The notes under the pieces were generated by a model. The model was not told where the DNA came from and made no database searches. It saw only the letters and a list, made by a program, of their open reading frames with translations. DNA of 64,000 nt, taken from the NCBI GenBank assembly GCA_003222675.1, contig QHWT01000040.1:177475-241474 (forward strand), in the 5' to 3' direction. A program made the position numbers and the translations under genes. This DNA is from Acidobacteriota bacterium. Its GTDB lineage: Bacteria; Acidobacteriota; Vicinamibacteria; Vicinamibacterales; 2-12-FULL-66-21. Shown piece after piece: positions 1-8,660 of the stretch (positions are counted from its first letter, which is position 1; every line of letters begins with the position of its first letter).

Positions 1-160
1 GCTGATCGGCGCGTGGGTGCACGGTAATGCCGCGGGCGCCGGCATTCACGCACACGCGCACGGCGTCGACGACGGAGGGCAGCGCGCCGCCGCGAGAGTT
101 GCGCAGCGTCGCCACCTTGTTGACGTTGACGCTCAGCCGAGGCCCGTCGGCCATGCTCAT
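1..160 (-). CDS. pdxJ: PdxJ, pyridoxine 5'-phosphate synthase, N-terminal part (3' end outside the window)
   Basis: The reverse strand from the ATG at 160 reads [21 protein letters not shown]..., continuing to [10 protein letters not shown] at the window edge. This matches the start of PdxJ, whose first strand has the pattern VN(I/V)(D/N)xVATLRNARG followed by an AGAxGITVHxRxD segment. PdxJ condenses 1-deoxyxylulose 5-phosphate with 3-amino-2-oxopropyl phosphate in the DXP-dependent vitamin B6 pathway. Only about 53 residues are inside the window. The ATG overlaps the glmM stop codon (ATGA), so translation is probably coupled to glmM. A second in-frame ATG lies at 154. Confidence 0.85.
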   Translation of the reverse strand, partial: MSMADGPRLSVNVNKVATLRNSRGGALPSVVDAVRVCVNAGARGITVHPRADQ

Positions 161-1518
161 CCCAGGTGCTGCTTTACGCTGTCCGCGATCTCGCGCGCCC
201 AGCCCTGAATCTCCTGCTGATCGCGGCCCTCAATCATCACGCGCAGGAGCGGCTCGGTGCCCGAGTAGCGGACGAGCAGCCGCCCCTGGCCCGCGAGCCG
301 CTGCTCGACCCGATCCATGGCGTCCGCTATCGCAGGCACGGCGCGCAACTCCTTCTTCTCCCGCACGCGCACATTCACGAGCACCTGCGGATACCTCACG
401 AGCTCGGCCGCCAGATCCGCGAGCTCGCGCCCCGTGTCGGCCATCACGCGCATGACGCTGAGCGCCGTCGCGATACCGTCACCCGTGAACAGGTGTTCTG
501 AAAAAATGATGTGTCCCGATTGTTCTCCCCCGATGGAGATGTTTCGCTTGAGCATCTCCTCCGTGACGTACTTATCGCCCACGGGACACCGCACCAGCTC
601 GATTCCGCTCTCGCGCAGGCCGATCTCGAGGCCGATGTTGCTCATCACGGTCGCGACCACGGCATCGCCCTTCAAACGATCCTGCGCCTTCATATGACGC
701 GCCGAGAGCAGCATCACGGCGTCGCCATCGACAATGGCTCCCGTGTGATCGATGAAGATCGCACGATCGCCGTCGCCGTCGAAGGCCACGCCCACGCGGC
801 AGCGGCCGTCGCGAACGGCCGCCGCGAGACGCTCGGGGTGCGTCGACCCGCAATCCAGGTTGATGTTCCGTCCATCGGGTGAGTTGCCGATAACGGTGAC
901 GTCGTAGCCCAGCTCTTGAAACAGCCGCGGCGCGACGGTGGTGGTCGCGCCATTGGCGGTGTCGATCGCAAGCTTGAAACGCCCGAGGCGTTCCGGATTC
1001 GGAAACGCCAGCTCCGTGTGCGCGAGGTACGCGTCGATCACGTCGGTCCGAGCCACCGGCGCCAGGCCGGCCGCGAGCACCTGCCACGACGAATCCGCGA
1101 TGATCGTCTCGACTCGACGCTCGAGCTCCTCGGTGAACTTCTCCCCGCGTCCCGAGAACACCTTGATGCCGTTGTCCTGGAACGGATTGTGTGATGCGGA
1201 GATGACGAGGCCCGCGTCGAACCCCATCGCGCGCGTCACGTAGGCGATGGCGGGCGTGGGAATCACGCCCGCGCTCGTAATCGCGGCGCCCTCCGAGTGG
1301 ACCCCGCGTCCGAGCTCGCGCTCGATCCATTCCCCCGACTCGCGCGTGTCCCGGCCGACGAGAAACCGCAGCGCGCGCGGAGAATGGACCGCCGCGTCAG
1401 CGCCGCGCATGGCGCGCACGAGCGCCGCCCCGAGGCGCGCGACCGTTTCGTGATCCAGCGGGTACTCGCCGGCGGTGCCGCGCACGCCGTCGGTTCCAAA
1501 CAGTCTGGTCTGCGACAT
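157..1518 (-). CDS. glmM: GlmM, phosphoglucosamine mutase
   Basis: This 453-residue alpha-D-phosphohexomutase converts glucosamine 6-phosphate to glucosamine 1-phosphate on the route to UDP-GlcNAc. The N-terminus has LFGTDGVRG (residues 6-14). The phosphoserine loop [11 protein letters not shown] has its catalytic serine near residue 108, a DGDGDR metal loop follows, and the C-terminal [12 protein letters not shown] binds the substrate phosphate. The open frame extends upstream to 1752, but the ATG at 1518 gives the standard N-terminus and overlaps the ybbR stop as ATGA. Sitting next to ybbR and cdaA is the classic c-di-AMP arrangement (cdaA-cdaR-glmM), in which GlmM is known to bind and inhibit CdaA in Firmicutes. 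Confidence 0.96.
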   Translation of the reverse strand: MSQTRLFGTDGVRGTAGEYPLDHETVARLGAALVRAMRGADAAVHSPRALRFLVGRDTRESGEWIERELGRGVHSEGAAITSAGVIPTPAIAYVTRAMGFDAGLVISASHNPFQDNGIKVFSGRGEKFTEELERRVETIIADSSWQVLAAGLAPVARTDVIDAYLAHTELAFPNPERLGRFKLAIDTANGATTTVAPRLFQELGYDVTVIGNSPDGRNINLDCGSTHPERLAAAVRDGRCRVGVAFDGDGDRAIFIDHTGAIVDGDAVMLLSARHMKAQDRLKGDAVVATVMSNIGLEIGLRESGIELVRCPVGDKYVTEEMLKRNISIGGEQSGHIIFSEHLFTGDGIATALSVMRVMADTGRELADLAAELVRYPQVLVNVRVREKKELRAVPAIADAMDRVEQRLAGQGRLLVRYSGTEPLLRVMIEGRDQQEIQGWAREIADSVKQHLG

Positions 1519-2429
1519 CACTTGATCGTTACGGAAACCACGGCAGGATCGACCGCCGCGACCCCGAAGCTCTCGGCCGGATCCACTTGAACCCGCAGAT
1601 TGTACCGGCCGGTTCCGAGGCCGGCAAGGTCCACGAACGACTGGATGCTGTCGTTGCGAACGGACGCGAGCGCGTCCCGGCCGCCGCGCACGGATACGCG
1701 CACGAGCGAGGGCGTAATCTGCGCGCGCAGTCCCGCGCCGAGGTTGCGCCACCGCACCGGCACGTCGGCCACTGACCGCTCAATCGGCGCCGGCCACACT
1801 TCGACGATCACGGTCGCGCTCTGCGGCTGCAGGAGGCGGACGGACGAATCAACGACGCCAACCGTTACCACGTCGCGCACGCGTGTCCTGGCGCCGGAGA
1901 TGGACACCGGTTCGGTCGTCGCTTCCGCGATCTGACGCACGCGCGTATCGGGCCCGACAATGTCGACCGTTGCGGGTTCGGCGGACACGCGGCCCGCGAC
2001 GAACCCTGGCGCGGGTTCCCCTTGTGTCGCCGGTACGACGGGGACTTTGCGCTGCGCCGATTTCTCGACTTCAATCGAAATCGTGGGCGGCACCACCTGC
2101 GCAACTTCGATCCCGAACGGCGCGCGTACCTCATCGGCCCGAATGTGAAACAGCCGCGATCCCGCGCGCGCGGCGGACAGGTCCAGCATCGCGACGATCT
2201 CCCCCGGCTGAACTCGGCTCAGCAGCGCAGAGGATCCGCGCACGCGTACATCGACGTTGTCAGGCGGACTACCGACAATCTCGAGCTGCGTCGGGATGTT
2301 CCGGAACTCGAGCGGCACGCGCAGGCTCCGCTCAACGACGTGCTCTCCCGCGACGGTGACCCAGAGCAGCGTCGCCAGCGCAATCGCCAGCACCTTGAGC
2401 CCAAAATGACGGAACGGGTGATAGCGCAT
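1518..2429 (-). CDS. ybbR: YbbR-domain membrane protein (CdaR-like regulator of the diadenylate cyclase)
   Basis: This 303-residue protein has one N-terminal membrane helix (about residues 9-27, followed by VTVAGEHVVERSL) and an extracytoplasmic part made of several diverged YbbR repeats, recognisable from the recurring pattern V(D/E)V..G...V..I at about 80-residue spacing. In Firmicutes the YbbR protein CdaR modulates the cyclase CdaA, and the gene here lies between cdaA and glmM, as in those operons. I chose the ATG at 2429, which overlaps the cdaA stop (TGATG); a GTG one codon upstream is also possible. The regulatory role is inferred from the family and the synteny. Confidence 0.85.
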   Translation of the reverse strand: MRYHPFRHFGLKVLAIALATLLWVTVAGEHVVERSLRVPLEFRNIPTQLEIVGSPPDNVDVRVRGSSALLSRVQPGEIVAMLDLSAARAGSRLFHIRADEVRAPFGIEVAQVVPPTISIEVEKSAQRKVPVVPATQGEPAPGFVAGRVSAEPATVDIVGPDTRVRQIAEATTEPVSISGARTRVRDVVTVGVVDSSVRLLQPQSATVIVEVWPAPIERSVADVPVRWRNLGAGLRAQITPSLVRVSVRGGRDALASVRNDSIQSFVDLAGLGTGRYNLRVQVDPAESFGVAAVDPAVVSVTIK

Positions 2430-3235
2430 CACCCCTCGTAGCTGGCCTGCGCGCGGCCGCGCCGGAGCAGCACGAGGCTGCGCAGCCGCTCGCGCAGCTC
2501 ATCGGGTGTGAGCGCGCGCTCGATGTTCCCGTCGAGCGCGATCGCAATTTGCCCGGTCTCTTCCGAGATGACGACAGCCGCGGCATCGCTTTCTTCCGTC
2601 AGACCGATTGCCGCGCGGTGGCGCGTCCCAAGGTCACGGCTGAGGCGCGGATTCACCGTCAACGGCAGAAAGCAGGCGGCCGCGGCGACGCGGCCTTCCT
2701 GCAGAATCACGGCGCCGTCGTGGAGCGGCGAGCCCGGATTGAAAATCGTCACCAGCAGATCGTAGGTGAGCATCGCATCGAGCGGGATGCCGCTCTCGAT
2801 GTAGTTGCGCAGGCCGATTTCCCGCTCGATCGCGAAGATCGCGCCGGTCCGCTGCTGCGCGAGCATGGTCGCGGCGACGACAACTTCTTCAATCGTTTCA
2901 TCGGCCGCCTGTTGCCGCGTCAGGTACCGGAAGAAGGGCGCCTGGCCGAAGTGCGCCAGCGCGCGGCGGATGTCGGATTGAAAAATCACGATCGCCGCAA
3001 AGGCGACGTAGACCAGCGCGTTGCGGATCAGCCAGTTCAGCGTCTGCAGCGGCGCGAGCCGCGAGACGTAGAACAAGGTGACGATCAGGAACGACCCGAG
3101 CGCCATCTGCACGGCGCGCGTCCCCCTGATCAATTTCAGGAACTCGTAGATCAGCAGCGACACGATCGCGATGTCGAGGACGTCCCACCAGCCAACGGGC
3201 GGGCGCCTCAACAGGTTCGTGAGGTAATCCGGCAT
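2429..3235 (-). CDS. cdaA: CdaA, membrane diadenylate cyclase (c-di-AMP synthase)
   Basis: The protein has 268 residues. Three hydrophobic helices (about residues 17-34, 40-60 and 68-86) precede a DAC domain with the two diagnostic motifs: DGA in SPLHDGAVIL (residues 173-175) and RHR in LGTRHRAAIG (205-207). It condenses two ATP molecules to the second messenger c-di-AMP, which in other bacteria controls potassium and osmolyte uptake and cell-wall homeostasis. Length and domain order match CdaA (DacA) rather than DisA. It is translationally coupled to ybbR. The upstream 83 bases to folP contain a hairpin, so folP and cdaA may be partly separate transcripts. Confidence 0.94.
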   Translation of the reverse strand: MPDYLTNLLRRPPVGWWDVLDIAIVSLLIYEFLKLIRGTRAVQMALGSFLIVTLFYVSRLAPLQTLNWLIRNALVYVAFAAIVIFQSDIRRALAHFGQAPFFRYLTRQQAADETIEEVVVAATMLAQQRTGAIFAIEREIGLRNYIESGIPLDAMLTYDLLVTIFNPGSPLHDGAVILQEGRVAAAACFLPLTVNPRLSRDLGTRHRAAIGLTEESDAAAVVISEETGQIAIALDGNIERALTPDELRERLRSLVLLRRGRAQASYEG

Positions 3236-3262
3236 CGGTCGGGTTAGCTTACCTCGGGGAAA

Positions 3263-3303
3263 GGTGCTCGGTGCAAAGTGCTAGCACCCTTGCACGGAGC
3301 ACC
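3263..3303. repeat. Hairpin between folP and cdaA
   Basis: GGTGCTCGGTGCAAAG is followed within ten bases by its imperfect inverse, CTTGCACGGAGCACC. The hairpin lies after the folP stop and before cdaA on the minus strand. No U-tract follows, so it looks more like an RNA-processing or repeat structure than an intrinsic terminator. In style it resembles the other short-word inverted repeats in the window. Confidence 0.6.
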
Positions 3304-3318
3304 GACGCCGCGGCGCAG

Positions 3319-4188
3319 TTATTCGCGCGCCGCGGCTCGGATCCGGTCCGCAACGCGCACGACATCGACCATCGCGCCGACGCCGTGCACGCGCACGATA
3401 TGTGCGCCCAGGAGCACGCTGGCCGTGACCGCCGCGGCCGTTCCCCACTCCCGCTGATCTGGCTCACGCTCGCCGAGGACAGTCTTCAGGAAGGATTTTC
3501 GCGACGGGCCCGACAGGATCGGACAATCGAGCGCGGCGAGCGCGTCCAGGTGCGCAAGCACGCCATAGCTGTGCTCCGCGCGTTTCGCGAATCCGAACCC
3601 GGGATCGATGACGATGCGGTCCCGCGATACTCCCGCGGCCCTCGCGCGCTCGATCGCTGACCCCAGCTCCGCCGTCACCTCGCGCACGACATCGCCGTAC
3701 ACCGCTCGCTCGTACATCTCCCGCGAGCGTCCGCGCGTGTGCATCAGGATCAAGGCCGCGCCCGTCTCAGCGGCAACCGCGCCGAGAGCGGGCTCGTATT
3801 GAAGCCCGCTCACGTCGTTGATGATCGCCGCGCCGCGCGCTACGGCTGCGCGCGCAACGTTCGCCTTGTAGGTGTCGATGGAGATCGGCGCATCGGTCTC
3901 AACCGCCAGCCGCTCCACGACGGGCAGCACGCGGCGCAGCTCTTCGTCTTCAGGCAGCGGATCTGCGCCCGGACGCGTGGATTCTCCGCCAATGTCGATG
4001 ATGTCCGCTCCCTCCGCGACCATGCGCAGTCCAGCGGCGACGGCGCGATCGAAGTCGAAATGCCGTCCGCCGTCCGCGAACGAGTCAGGGGTGACGTTGA
4101 GAATGCCCATCACGAACGTGCGGGCGCCGAGCTGCAGCGCCGGGCGATGAGGCAGCGGAATGGTGAAGGAGACGCGCGGGTGAAACAT
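3319..4188 (-). CDS. folP: FolP, dihydropteroate synthase
   Basis: This 289-residue TIM-barrel enzyme joins p-aminobenzoate to 6-hydroxymethyl-dihydropterin diphosphate in folate synthesis and is the target of sulfonamides. The first pterin-binding signature, MGILNVTPDSFADGG, lies at residues 27-41. DIGGESTRPGA follows, then ISIDTYKA, INDVSG, LMHTRG, and DPGFGFAKRAEH, with SRKSFL close to the C-terminus. The length is normal. The ATG at 4188 is the only reasonable start, since the upstream bases are a word-repeat tract. Confidence 0.96.
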   Translation of the reverse strand: MFHPRVSFTIPLPHRPALQLGARTFVMGILNVTPDSFADGGRHFDFDRAVAAGLRMVAEGADIIDIGGESTRPGADPLPEDEELRRVLPVVERLAVETDAPISIDTYKANVARAAVARGAAIINDVSGLQYEPALGAVAAETGAALILMHTRGRSREMYERAVYGDVVREVTAELGSAIERARAAGVSRDRIVIDPGFGFAKRAEHSYGVLAHLDALAALDCPILSGPSRKSFLKTVLGEREPDQREWGTAAAVTASVLLGAHIVRVHGVGAMVDVVRVADRIRAAARE

Positions 4189-4325
4189 CGGATTTGGTGA
4201 TGTGCCGATTCAGTGATTTGGTGAATCTCGCTTCGCACGCGCTACCGCGCGTGCATTGAAGCGCGGGTGGTAGCCCGCGCAAGCCCAATCACCAAATCAC
4301 CAAATTACCAAATCACCAAATCTGT
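4189..4325. repeat. Inverted word-repeat element between ftsH and folP
   Basis: The left arm contains GATTTGGTGA and variants (about 4191-4226). The right arm contains the inverse TCACCAAATC four times with small changes (about 4287-4322). A GC-rich palindromic centre with CGCGCTACCGCGCG lies between them. The locus fills the whole gap between the two genes on the minus strand and could fold into one long hairpin in the RNA. Confidence 0.85.
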
Positions 4326-6260
4326 CTATTCCTGCGGCAGCGGCTTGTTCAATGGCGGGATGGGCTGCACAATCGGCGGCCGTTCCTTCGCCGTCTTGCG
4401 CGCGCCGTCTTCGGCCGCGGCCACGGGTGCGGCCGCCGGCTTCGGATCCTCGAGCGGATGTCCCGCAATGATACGGCGCACCTGGTCGGCGTCGAGCACT
4501 TCGCGCGAGAGCAACTGCTCCGCGATGCGCAGCAGCGCGGGCTTGTGCGTCTCGAGCAGTTCCTTCGCGCGCTCGTAGTTGCTCGTCACGAAACGCTTGA
4601 TCTCGTGATCGATCCGGATCGCCGTGTCTTCGCTGTAGTCCTGGTGCTGCGCGATCTCGCGGCCCAGGAAGATCTGCTCTTCCTTCTTGCCGAAGGTGAG
4701 CGGCCCCATCGCGTCGCTCATGCCCCACTCGCACACCATCTTGCGGGCGAGCTCCGTCGAGCGCTCGAGGTCGTTGCCCGCGCCTGTCGTCATGCCGCCG
4801 TTGGTCAGTTCCTCGGCGAGACGGCCGCCCATCAGGATCGCGATCTGATCGTTCAGGTAATCGCGGGTGTAATTGTGCTTGTCGCCTTCGGGCAGCTGCA
4901 TCGTGACACCGAGCGCCATGCCGCGCGGGATGATCGTCACCTTGTGAATCGGATCGGCGTGCGGCAAGACGACCGCAAGCAGCGCGTGACCCGCTTCGTG
5001 GATCGCCGTGACCTTCTTCTCCTCCTCGGAGATGATCATCGAGCGGCGTTCCGTGCCCATGAGGACCTTGTCCTTCGCGAACTCGAAATCGTGCATGCGC
5101 ACGACCTTCTGGTTGTAACGCGCCGCGTTCAGCGCCGCCTCGTTCACCAGGTTCGCGAGATCCGCCCCCGAGAAGCCCGACGAGCCGCGCGCCAGCACGT
5201 GGATATTCACATCATCGGCGAGCGGAATCTTCTTCGTGTGGACCGCGAGGATGCCCTCGCGTCCCTTCACGTCCGGGCGGTTGACGACAATGCGGCGGTC
5301 GAAACGGCCGGGGCGCAGCAGCGCGGGATCGAGCACGTCCGGACGATTCGTTGCGGCAACGAGGATGACGCCTTCGTTCGACTCGAAGCCGTCCATCTCG
5401 ACGAGCAGCTGGTTGAGCGTCTGCTCGCGCTCGTCGTGGCCACCGCCGAGACCGGCGCCACGATGACGCCCGACCGCGTCGATCTCGTCGATGAAAACAA
5501 TACACGGCGCGTTCTTCTTACCCTGCTCGAACAGGTCGCGGACACGTGATGCACCCACGCCGACGAACATCTCGACGAAGTCGGATCCGCTGATCGAGAA
5601 GAAGGGCACGTTTGCTTCGCCCGCGACCGCGCGCGCCATAAGGGTCTTCCCCGTTCCCGGCGGGCCCATCAGCAGCACACCTTTTGGAATGCGCCCGCCG
5701 AGCTTCTGGAACTTCTGGGGCTCCTTCAGGAACTCGATGATTTCCTGGAGCTCTTCTTTGGCTTCATCGACGCCGGCAACATCTTTAAATGTGACCTTCT
5801 TCTGCGAGCTCGACGAAAGCTTCGCGCGACTCTTGCCAAACGAGAGCGCCTTGTTTCCGCCGCTCTGCATCTGCCGCATGATGAACAGCCAGAAGCCGAT
5901 CATCAGGAGGATCGGTGCCCACGAATACAACAGCGTGGCCCAGGGGCTCGTCGTTTCAGGCTTGGCGGTGATCTGGACGCCGTTGTCGCTCAGCTTATTG
6001 CCGAGCCCGTCGTACTGTGTCGGCGCGTAGGTGCGGAATTTCGTACTGCCGTCACCGCCGACCGACGTCTTCAGGACGCCCGTGATTTCATTGCCGGTAA
6101 TCGTGACGGCGGCAACCTCTTTATCCTGCACGTGCTGCAGAAATACCGAAAACGGCATGGCCGCTTCGCTGCGCTGGAAGGTCGTCGAGAAGTTCCAGAT
6201 CAGGACCCCGACGACGATCAGGACCATCCAGAACAGCAAGCTTTTGAGGGTCGAGTTCAA
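4326..6260 (-). CDS. ftsH: FtsH, ATP-dependent membrane zinc metalloprotease
   Basis: The protein has 644 residues. Two membrane helices (about 8-25 and 108-128) flank a periplasmic FtsH-extracellular domain. An AAA+ module follows with Walker A GPPGTGKT at 199-206, Walker [12 protein letters not shown] near 254-264 and a second-region-of-homology stretch ending [11 protein letters not shown]. The M41 peptidase domain has the zinc motif HEAGH at 421-425. FtsH degrades misfolded membrane proteins and selected regulators. The start is a TTG at 6260, supported by a perfect AGGAGG six bases upstream and by the usual [15 protein letters not shown] N-terminus. The start overlaps the tilS stop as TTGA. 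Confidence 0.97.
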   Translation of the reverse strand: MNSTLKSLLFWMVLIVVGVLIWNFSTTFQRSEAAMPFSVFLQHVQDKEVAAVTITGNEITGVLKTSVGGDGSTKFRTYAPTQYDGLGNKLSDNGVQITAKPETTSPWATLLYSWAPILLMIGFWLFIMRQMQSGGNKALSFGKSRAKLSSSSQKKVTFKDVAGVDEAKEELQEIIEFLKEPQKFQKLGGRIPKGVLLMGPPGTGKTLMARAVAGEANVPFFSISGSDFVEMFVGVGASRVRDLFEQGKKNAPCIVFIDEIDAVGRHRGAGLGGGHDEREQTLNQLLVEMDGFESNEGVILVAATNRPDVLDPALLRPGRFDRRIVVNRPDVKGREGILAVHTKKIPLADDVNIHVLARGSSGFSGADLANLVNEAALNAARYNQKVVRMHDFEFAKDKVLMGTERRSMIISEEEKKVTAIHEAGHALLAVVLPHADPIHKVTIIPRGMALGVTMQLPEGDKHNYTRDYLNDQIAILMGGRLAEELTNGGMTTGAGNDLERSTELARKMVCEWGMSDAMGPLTFGKKEEQIFLGREIAQHQDYSEDTAIRIDHEIKRFVTSNYERAKELLETHKPALLRIAEQLLSREVLDADQVRRIIAGHPLEDPKPAAAPVAAAEDGARKTAKERPPIVQPIPPLNKPLPQE

Positions 6261-7801
6261 CCTACGCCTCCTAACCGCCTGACTTTCAAGAGTAACACGG
6301 CTGCCGCGGGGTCGACGACGCGAAAGTCCTCCGAAACCGAGTGCCCGACGACCCAGACGATCCGGTCCCGGCCGTCGACGACCAGCGGGAGGGCGTCCCG
6401 CTCAGCCCGGGGAACCTTGCGGTCCACCAGGAAATCCTGCAGCTTTCGAGCTCCCGGCGCGCCGAGCGGGTGGAATCGGTCACCCGGCCGCCGGCTGCGG
6501 ATGGTGAGGGGCAATGCGACAGCCGACGCGCAAACCCCGACCTCGAGACCCTTCGCGGCCCATCGGACCACTGAGCCCGCGACGGCTTCAGCCGCGATGG
6601 CCCACCCGTCGGGCTGCCAACGGACCTCTCCAGGAATAGACAGCGAAAATGCGAAAGAGTTCGAGTGTTGCCTAGTCCGGGAACTCTCGGAACGGTCCGG
6701 ACCTCGTCCGGGCCGCAAAACGATCACAGTACCCAGCCGCTGGGCATACTGGCCCGGCAGGCTGACGCGGGCCCCCTCGCGCCCAGTCTCGGCCAACGCC
6801 AGCAGCCAGTCCACGTGCTTGCTGCCGATGGCGCTCGCGCCGCCCAGGGACGTCAGCACGTGATGTGCCACCCGTGACGCCAGCGCGCGGGGCGTCGCCG
6901 ACAGCGCCGTGGCATCCAGATCGATCCCGAGGTCCGAGGCCCGAGGTCCGAGGTCCGAGGCCCGAGGTCCGAGGTCCGAGGCCCGAAGTCCGAGGTCCGA
7001 AACCCGAAGTTCCACGTCTTTGAACCCCGCCGGCTGACGCCCGAAGCCGCTTTCTCTTAAGACGACACGAGCCGCGGTTTCGATTGCAAGCTGCTGAAGA
7101 AACTCCTCATCCTCCCGCGCGAGCGCGGCCTGGCGAGCCAGGAGCTCGGGCGCGGCCTGCGAAAAACGTGATTGGATGTACGGAATCAGATCATGCCGAA
7201 TCCGATTCCGGGGGATTGAGACATCCGCGTTCGTCGCATCCTCGCGGAACGTCTCGCCGCGGGCGTCGAGAAAGATTCGCAGCTCCTGGCGGGCGACGTC
7301 GAGCACCGGTCGAATCACTCTCCCGACGCGCGGCCGAATCGAGCCGAGGCCGCGTGTGCCGGCGCCGCGCAACAGCCGCAGCAAAAACGTCTCCGCCTGA
7401 TCGTCGCGAGTATGCGCGGTTGCGATTGCGTCGGCGCCGAGCTCGTCCGCGGCACGCTCGAGAAAAGCGTAGCGCGCCGAGCGTGCGGCATCTTCAATCG
7501 ATCGCTTCTGCTCGCGCGCGAGCGCCGCGACATCGGCCCGCGCCGACACGAAGGGCACGTTCAGCCGTTCGGCGAGCGCGCGGCAGAACGCTTCGTCAGC
7601 GTCCGCGTCCGCGCCGCGCAACCCGTGATGCAAGTGCGCCGCACCGGCGACAACGAGATCGCCGTGCGCCTCCATCTCGCGCAGCAGGTTCAACAGCGCC
7701 ACCGAATCAGCTCCGCCGGACACCGCAACGAGCACACGCGTGTCGGGCCGCGCGAGCGCGTGCTGACGGATCGTCCGGCGAACGCGCTCTAAGAGCGCCA
7801 T
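6257..7801 (-). CDS. tilS: TilS, tRNA(Ile2)-lysidine synthase, carrying an in-frame repeat insertion
   Basis: TilS turns C34 of the CAT-anticodon isoleucine tRNA into lysidine. The PP-loop SGGADS is at residues 28-33, the [13 protein letters not shown] stretch follows, then [22 protein letters not shown] and the [12 protein letters not shown] segment. A C-terminal substrate-binding domain has [14 protein letters not shown] and [13 protein letters not shown]. At about residues 264-291 the reading frame is built from RASDLGP-type heptads encoded by a tandem DNA repeat, lying between the catalytic and C-terminal domains. At 514 residues it is longer than usual TilS proteins (about 430-470). Frame and motifs are intact, so the enzyme is probably functional. 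Confidence 0.94.
   Translation of the reverse strand: MALLERVRRTIRQHALARPDTRVLVAVSGGADSVALLNLLREMEAHGDLVVAGAAHLHHGLRGADADADEAFCRALAERLNVPFVSARADVAALAREQKRSIEDAARSARYAFLERAADELGADAIATAHTRDDQAETFLLRLLRGAGTRGLGSIRPRVGRVIRPVLDVARQELRIFLDARGETFREDATNADVSIPRNRIRHDLIPYIQSRFSQAAPELLARQAALAREDEEFLQQLAIETAARVVLRESGFGRQPAGFKDVELRVSDLGLRASDLGPRASDLGPRASDLGIDLDATALSATPRALASRVAHHVLTSLGGASAIGSKHVDWLLALAETGREGARVSLPGQYAQRLGTVIVLRPGRGPDRSESSRTRQHSNSFAFSLSIPGEVRWQPDGWAIAAEAVAGSVVRWAAKGLEVGVCASAVALPLTIRSRRPGDRFHPLGAPGARKLQDFLVDRKVPRAERDALPLVVDGRDRIVWVVGHSVSEDFRVVDPAAAVLLLKVRRLGGVG
6266..6274 (-). promoter_or_regulatory. Strong Shine-Dalgarno that fixes the TTG start of ftsH
   Basis: On the minus strand TAGGAGGCG lies six bases before TTG (6260-6258). 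The site is inside the 3' end of tilS, so ftsH is initiated by its own strong ribosome-binding site as well as by coupling. Confidence 0.75.
6929..7011. repeat. GAGGTCCG-type tandem word repeat inside tilS
   Basis: About ten copies of an eight-base word, mostly GAGGTCCG or GAGGCCCG, run head to tail with point changes. The length keeps the tilS frame open and encodes Asp-Leu-Gly-Pro-Arg-Ala-Ser-type heptads. The same word recurs at 50238-50312. Confidence 0.95.
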
Positions 7802-7807
7802 AAGAGC

Positions 7808-7886
7808 TGGTGATTTGGTGATCTGAGGATTTGGTGATTGAAGTACACGACTTCACCAAATCACTGAATCACCAATTCACGAAATG
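7808..7886. repeat. Inverted word-repeat element between the tRNA gene and tilS
   Basis: The left arm, TGGTGATTTGGTGATCTGAG and onward, ends in GATTGAAG. The right arm starts CTTCACCAAATC and continues with ACTGAATCACCAATTCAC. The two are imperfect inverses separated by seven bases. The word is the same as in the 4189-4325 element. Confidence 0.85.
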
Positions 7887-7896
7887 GATAAAAAGG

Positions 7897-7973
7897 TGGT
7901 GCCGGTGCAGGGACTTGAACCCCGGACAACGCGGATATGAGCCGCGTGCTCTAACCAACTGAGCTACACCGGC
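7897..7973 (-). tRNA. tRNA with CAT anticodon (elongator Met, or Ile2)
   Basis: The minus strand gives a complete cloverleaf. The acceptor GCCGGTG pairs with CACCGGC, the D arm contains AGCTCAGTTGGTTAGAGC, the anticodon stem CGCGG/CCGCG carries the loop CTCATAT, and the T arm is GGGGTTCAAGTCCC-like. Discriminator A and an encoded CCA follow. CAT could be elongator methionine or the lysidine-modified isoleucine tRNA. The acceptor stem lacks the C4-G69/C5-G68 pairs that E. coli TilS prefers, so methionine is somewhat more likely, although the substrate-modifying gene tilS is the next gene downstream. Confidence 0.95.
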
Positions 7974-8039
7974 AGGAAGCTGAAATTATAGCAGCTTCAG
8001 GGTTCTCCGCGTGCTCTACAGCGTTCTCGAGTAGTCCAA

Positions 8040-8660
8040 TCAGAGTGCCGCGTCGACAGTGCCCCATTTCGCGTCGGTGCTGGGGGCGCACAGGTGGTCA
8101 CGGTTATATTCCAGCATCGCCGCCAGATACGGACGGCCGGTGGCCAGCAGTTGCTGCATTCGATTCGTGAATGCGTCGTACGCGCCCCAGTACGCCTCAC
8201 CAGCCGTCCTGCCGTGGGCGAGCGCGAAATCAATTTCGGCATCGCAGTCGAGGAAGAGGTCGGGCGCGTCGAGGGGGAACATAAAGACGACGTCGTAGCC
8301 GAAAAACGCGACACACCCGTTCTTCACGAGATCGCCGCCAAGTTCCGCGGCGGTCAGACACGCCAGCAAATGGATGATCTTGTCCCGCGATTCATTCGGA
8401 TCGTACCGCCCGATTTCCAGAATCGGCTCACCGTTGAATCCCGTGAACCGCCGCTCGAGGCCGTGCCCCGAGCCGGTGATGAATCGCACGCCGGGCGCCG
8501 TCAGCTGCGGCGCAATGCTCGCCCGCCGCGCCGTGTTGCCGCTGAACGCGTCAATCGTGAAGCCGGCCTTCTTCAGAGTCGGGTAGACTTCGGACTGCCG
8601 ATATTCCTGGCACGCCTCGGTTACTTCTTCATAATCCGAATCGATGACGATGACTGTCAT
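8040..8660 (-). CDS. Caspase-fold cysteine-protease-like protein
   Basis: The 206 residues start MTVIVIDSDYEEV and contain an ITGSGHG segment (about residues 82-88) and an IIHLLACLTAAELG segment (about 115-128), followed by GCVAFFGYDVVF. A His in a (S)GHG turn after one hydrophobic strand and a Cys at the end of the next strand (LLAC) is the catalytic layout of the caspase/gingipain/CHAT clan. I infer a clan CD fold; the precise family and substrate are unknown. There is no signal peptide. Its ATG overlaps the stop of the upstream basic protein gene (ATGA), so the two are co-expressed and the partner may be substrate, inhibitor or adaptor. Confidence 0.6.
   Translation of the reverse strand: MTVIVIDSDYEEVTEACQEYRQSEVYPTLKKAGFTIDAFSGNTARRASIAPQLTAPGVRFITGSGHGLERRFTGFNGEPILEIGRYDPNESRDKIIHLLACLTAAELGGDLVKNGCVAFFGYDVVFMFPLDAPDLFLDCDAEIDFALAHGRTAGEAYWGAYDAFTNRMQQLLATGRPYLAAMLEYNRDHLCAPSTDAKWGTVDAAL

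Noticed and set aside
1519..1752. 78-residue N-terminal extension of GlmM
   Set aside because: It overlaps ybbR and is Arg-rich. The ATG at 1518 gives the conserved GlmM start and a four-base overlap.
3263..3303. Intrinsic terminator after folP
   Set aside because: The stem is good but no U-run follows on the minus strand.
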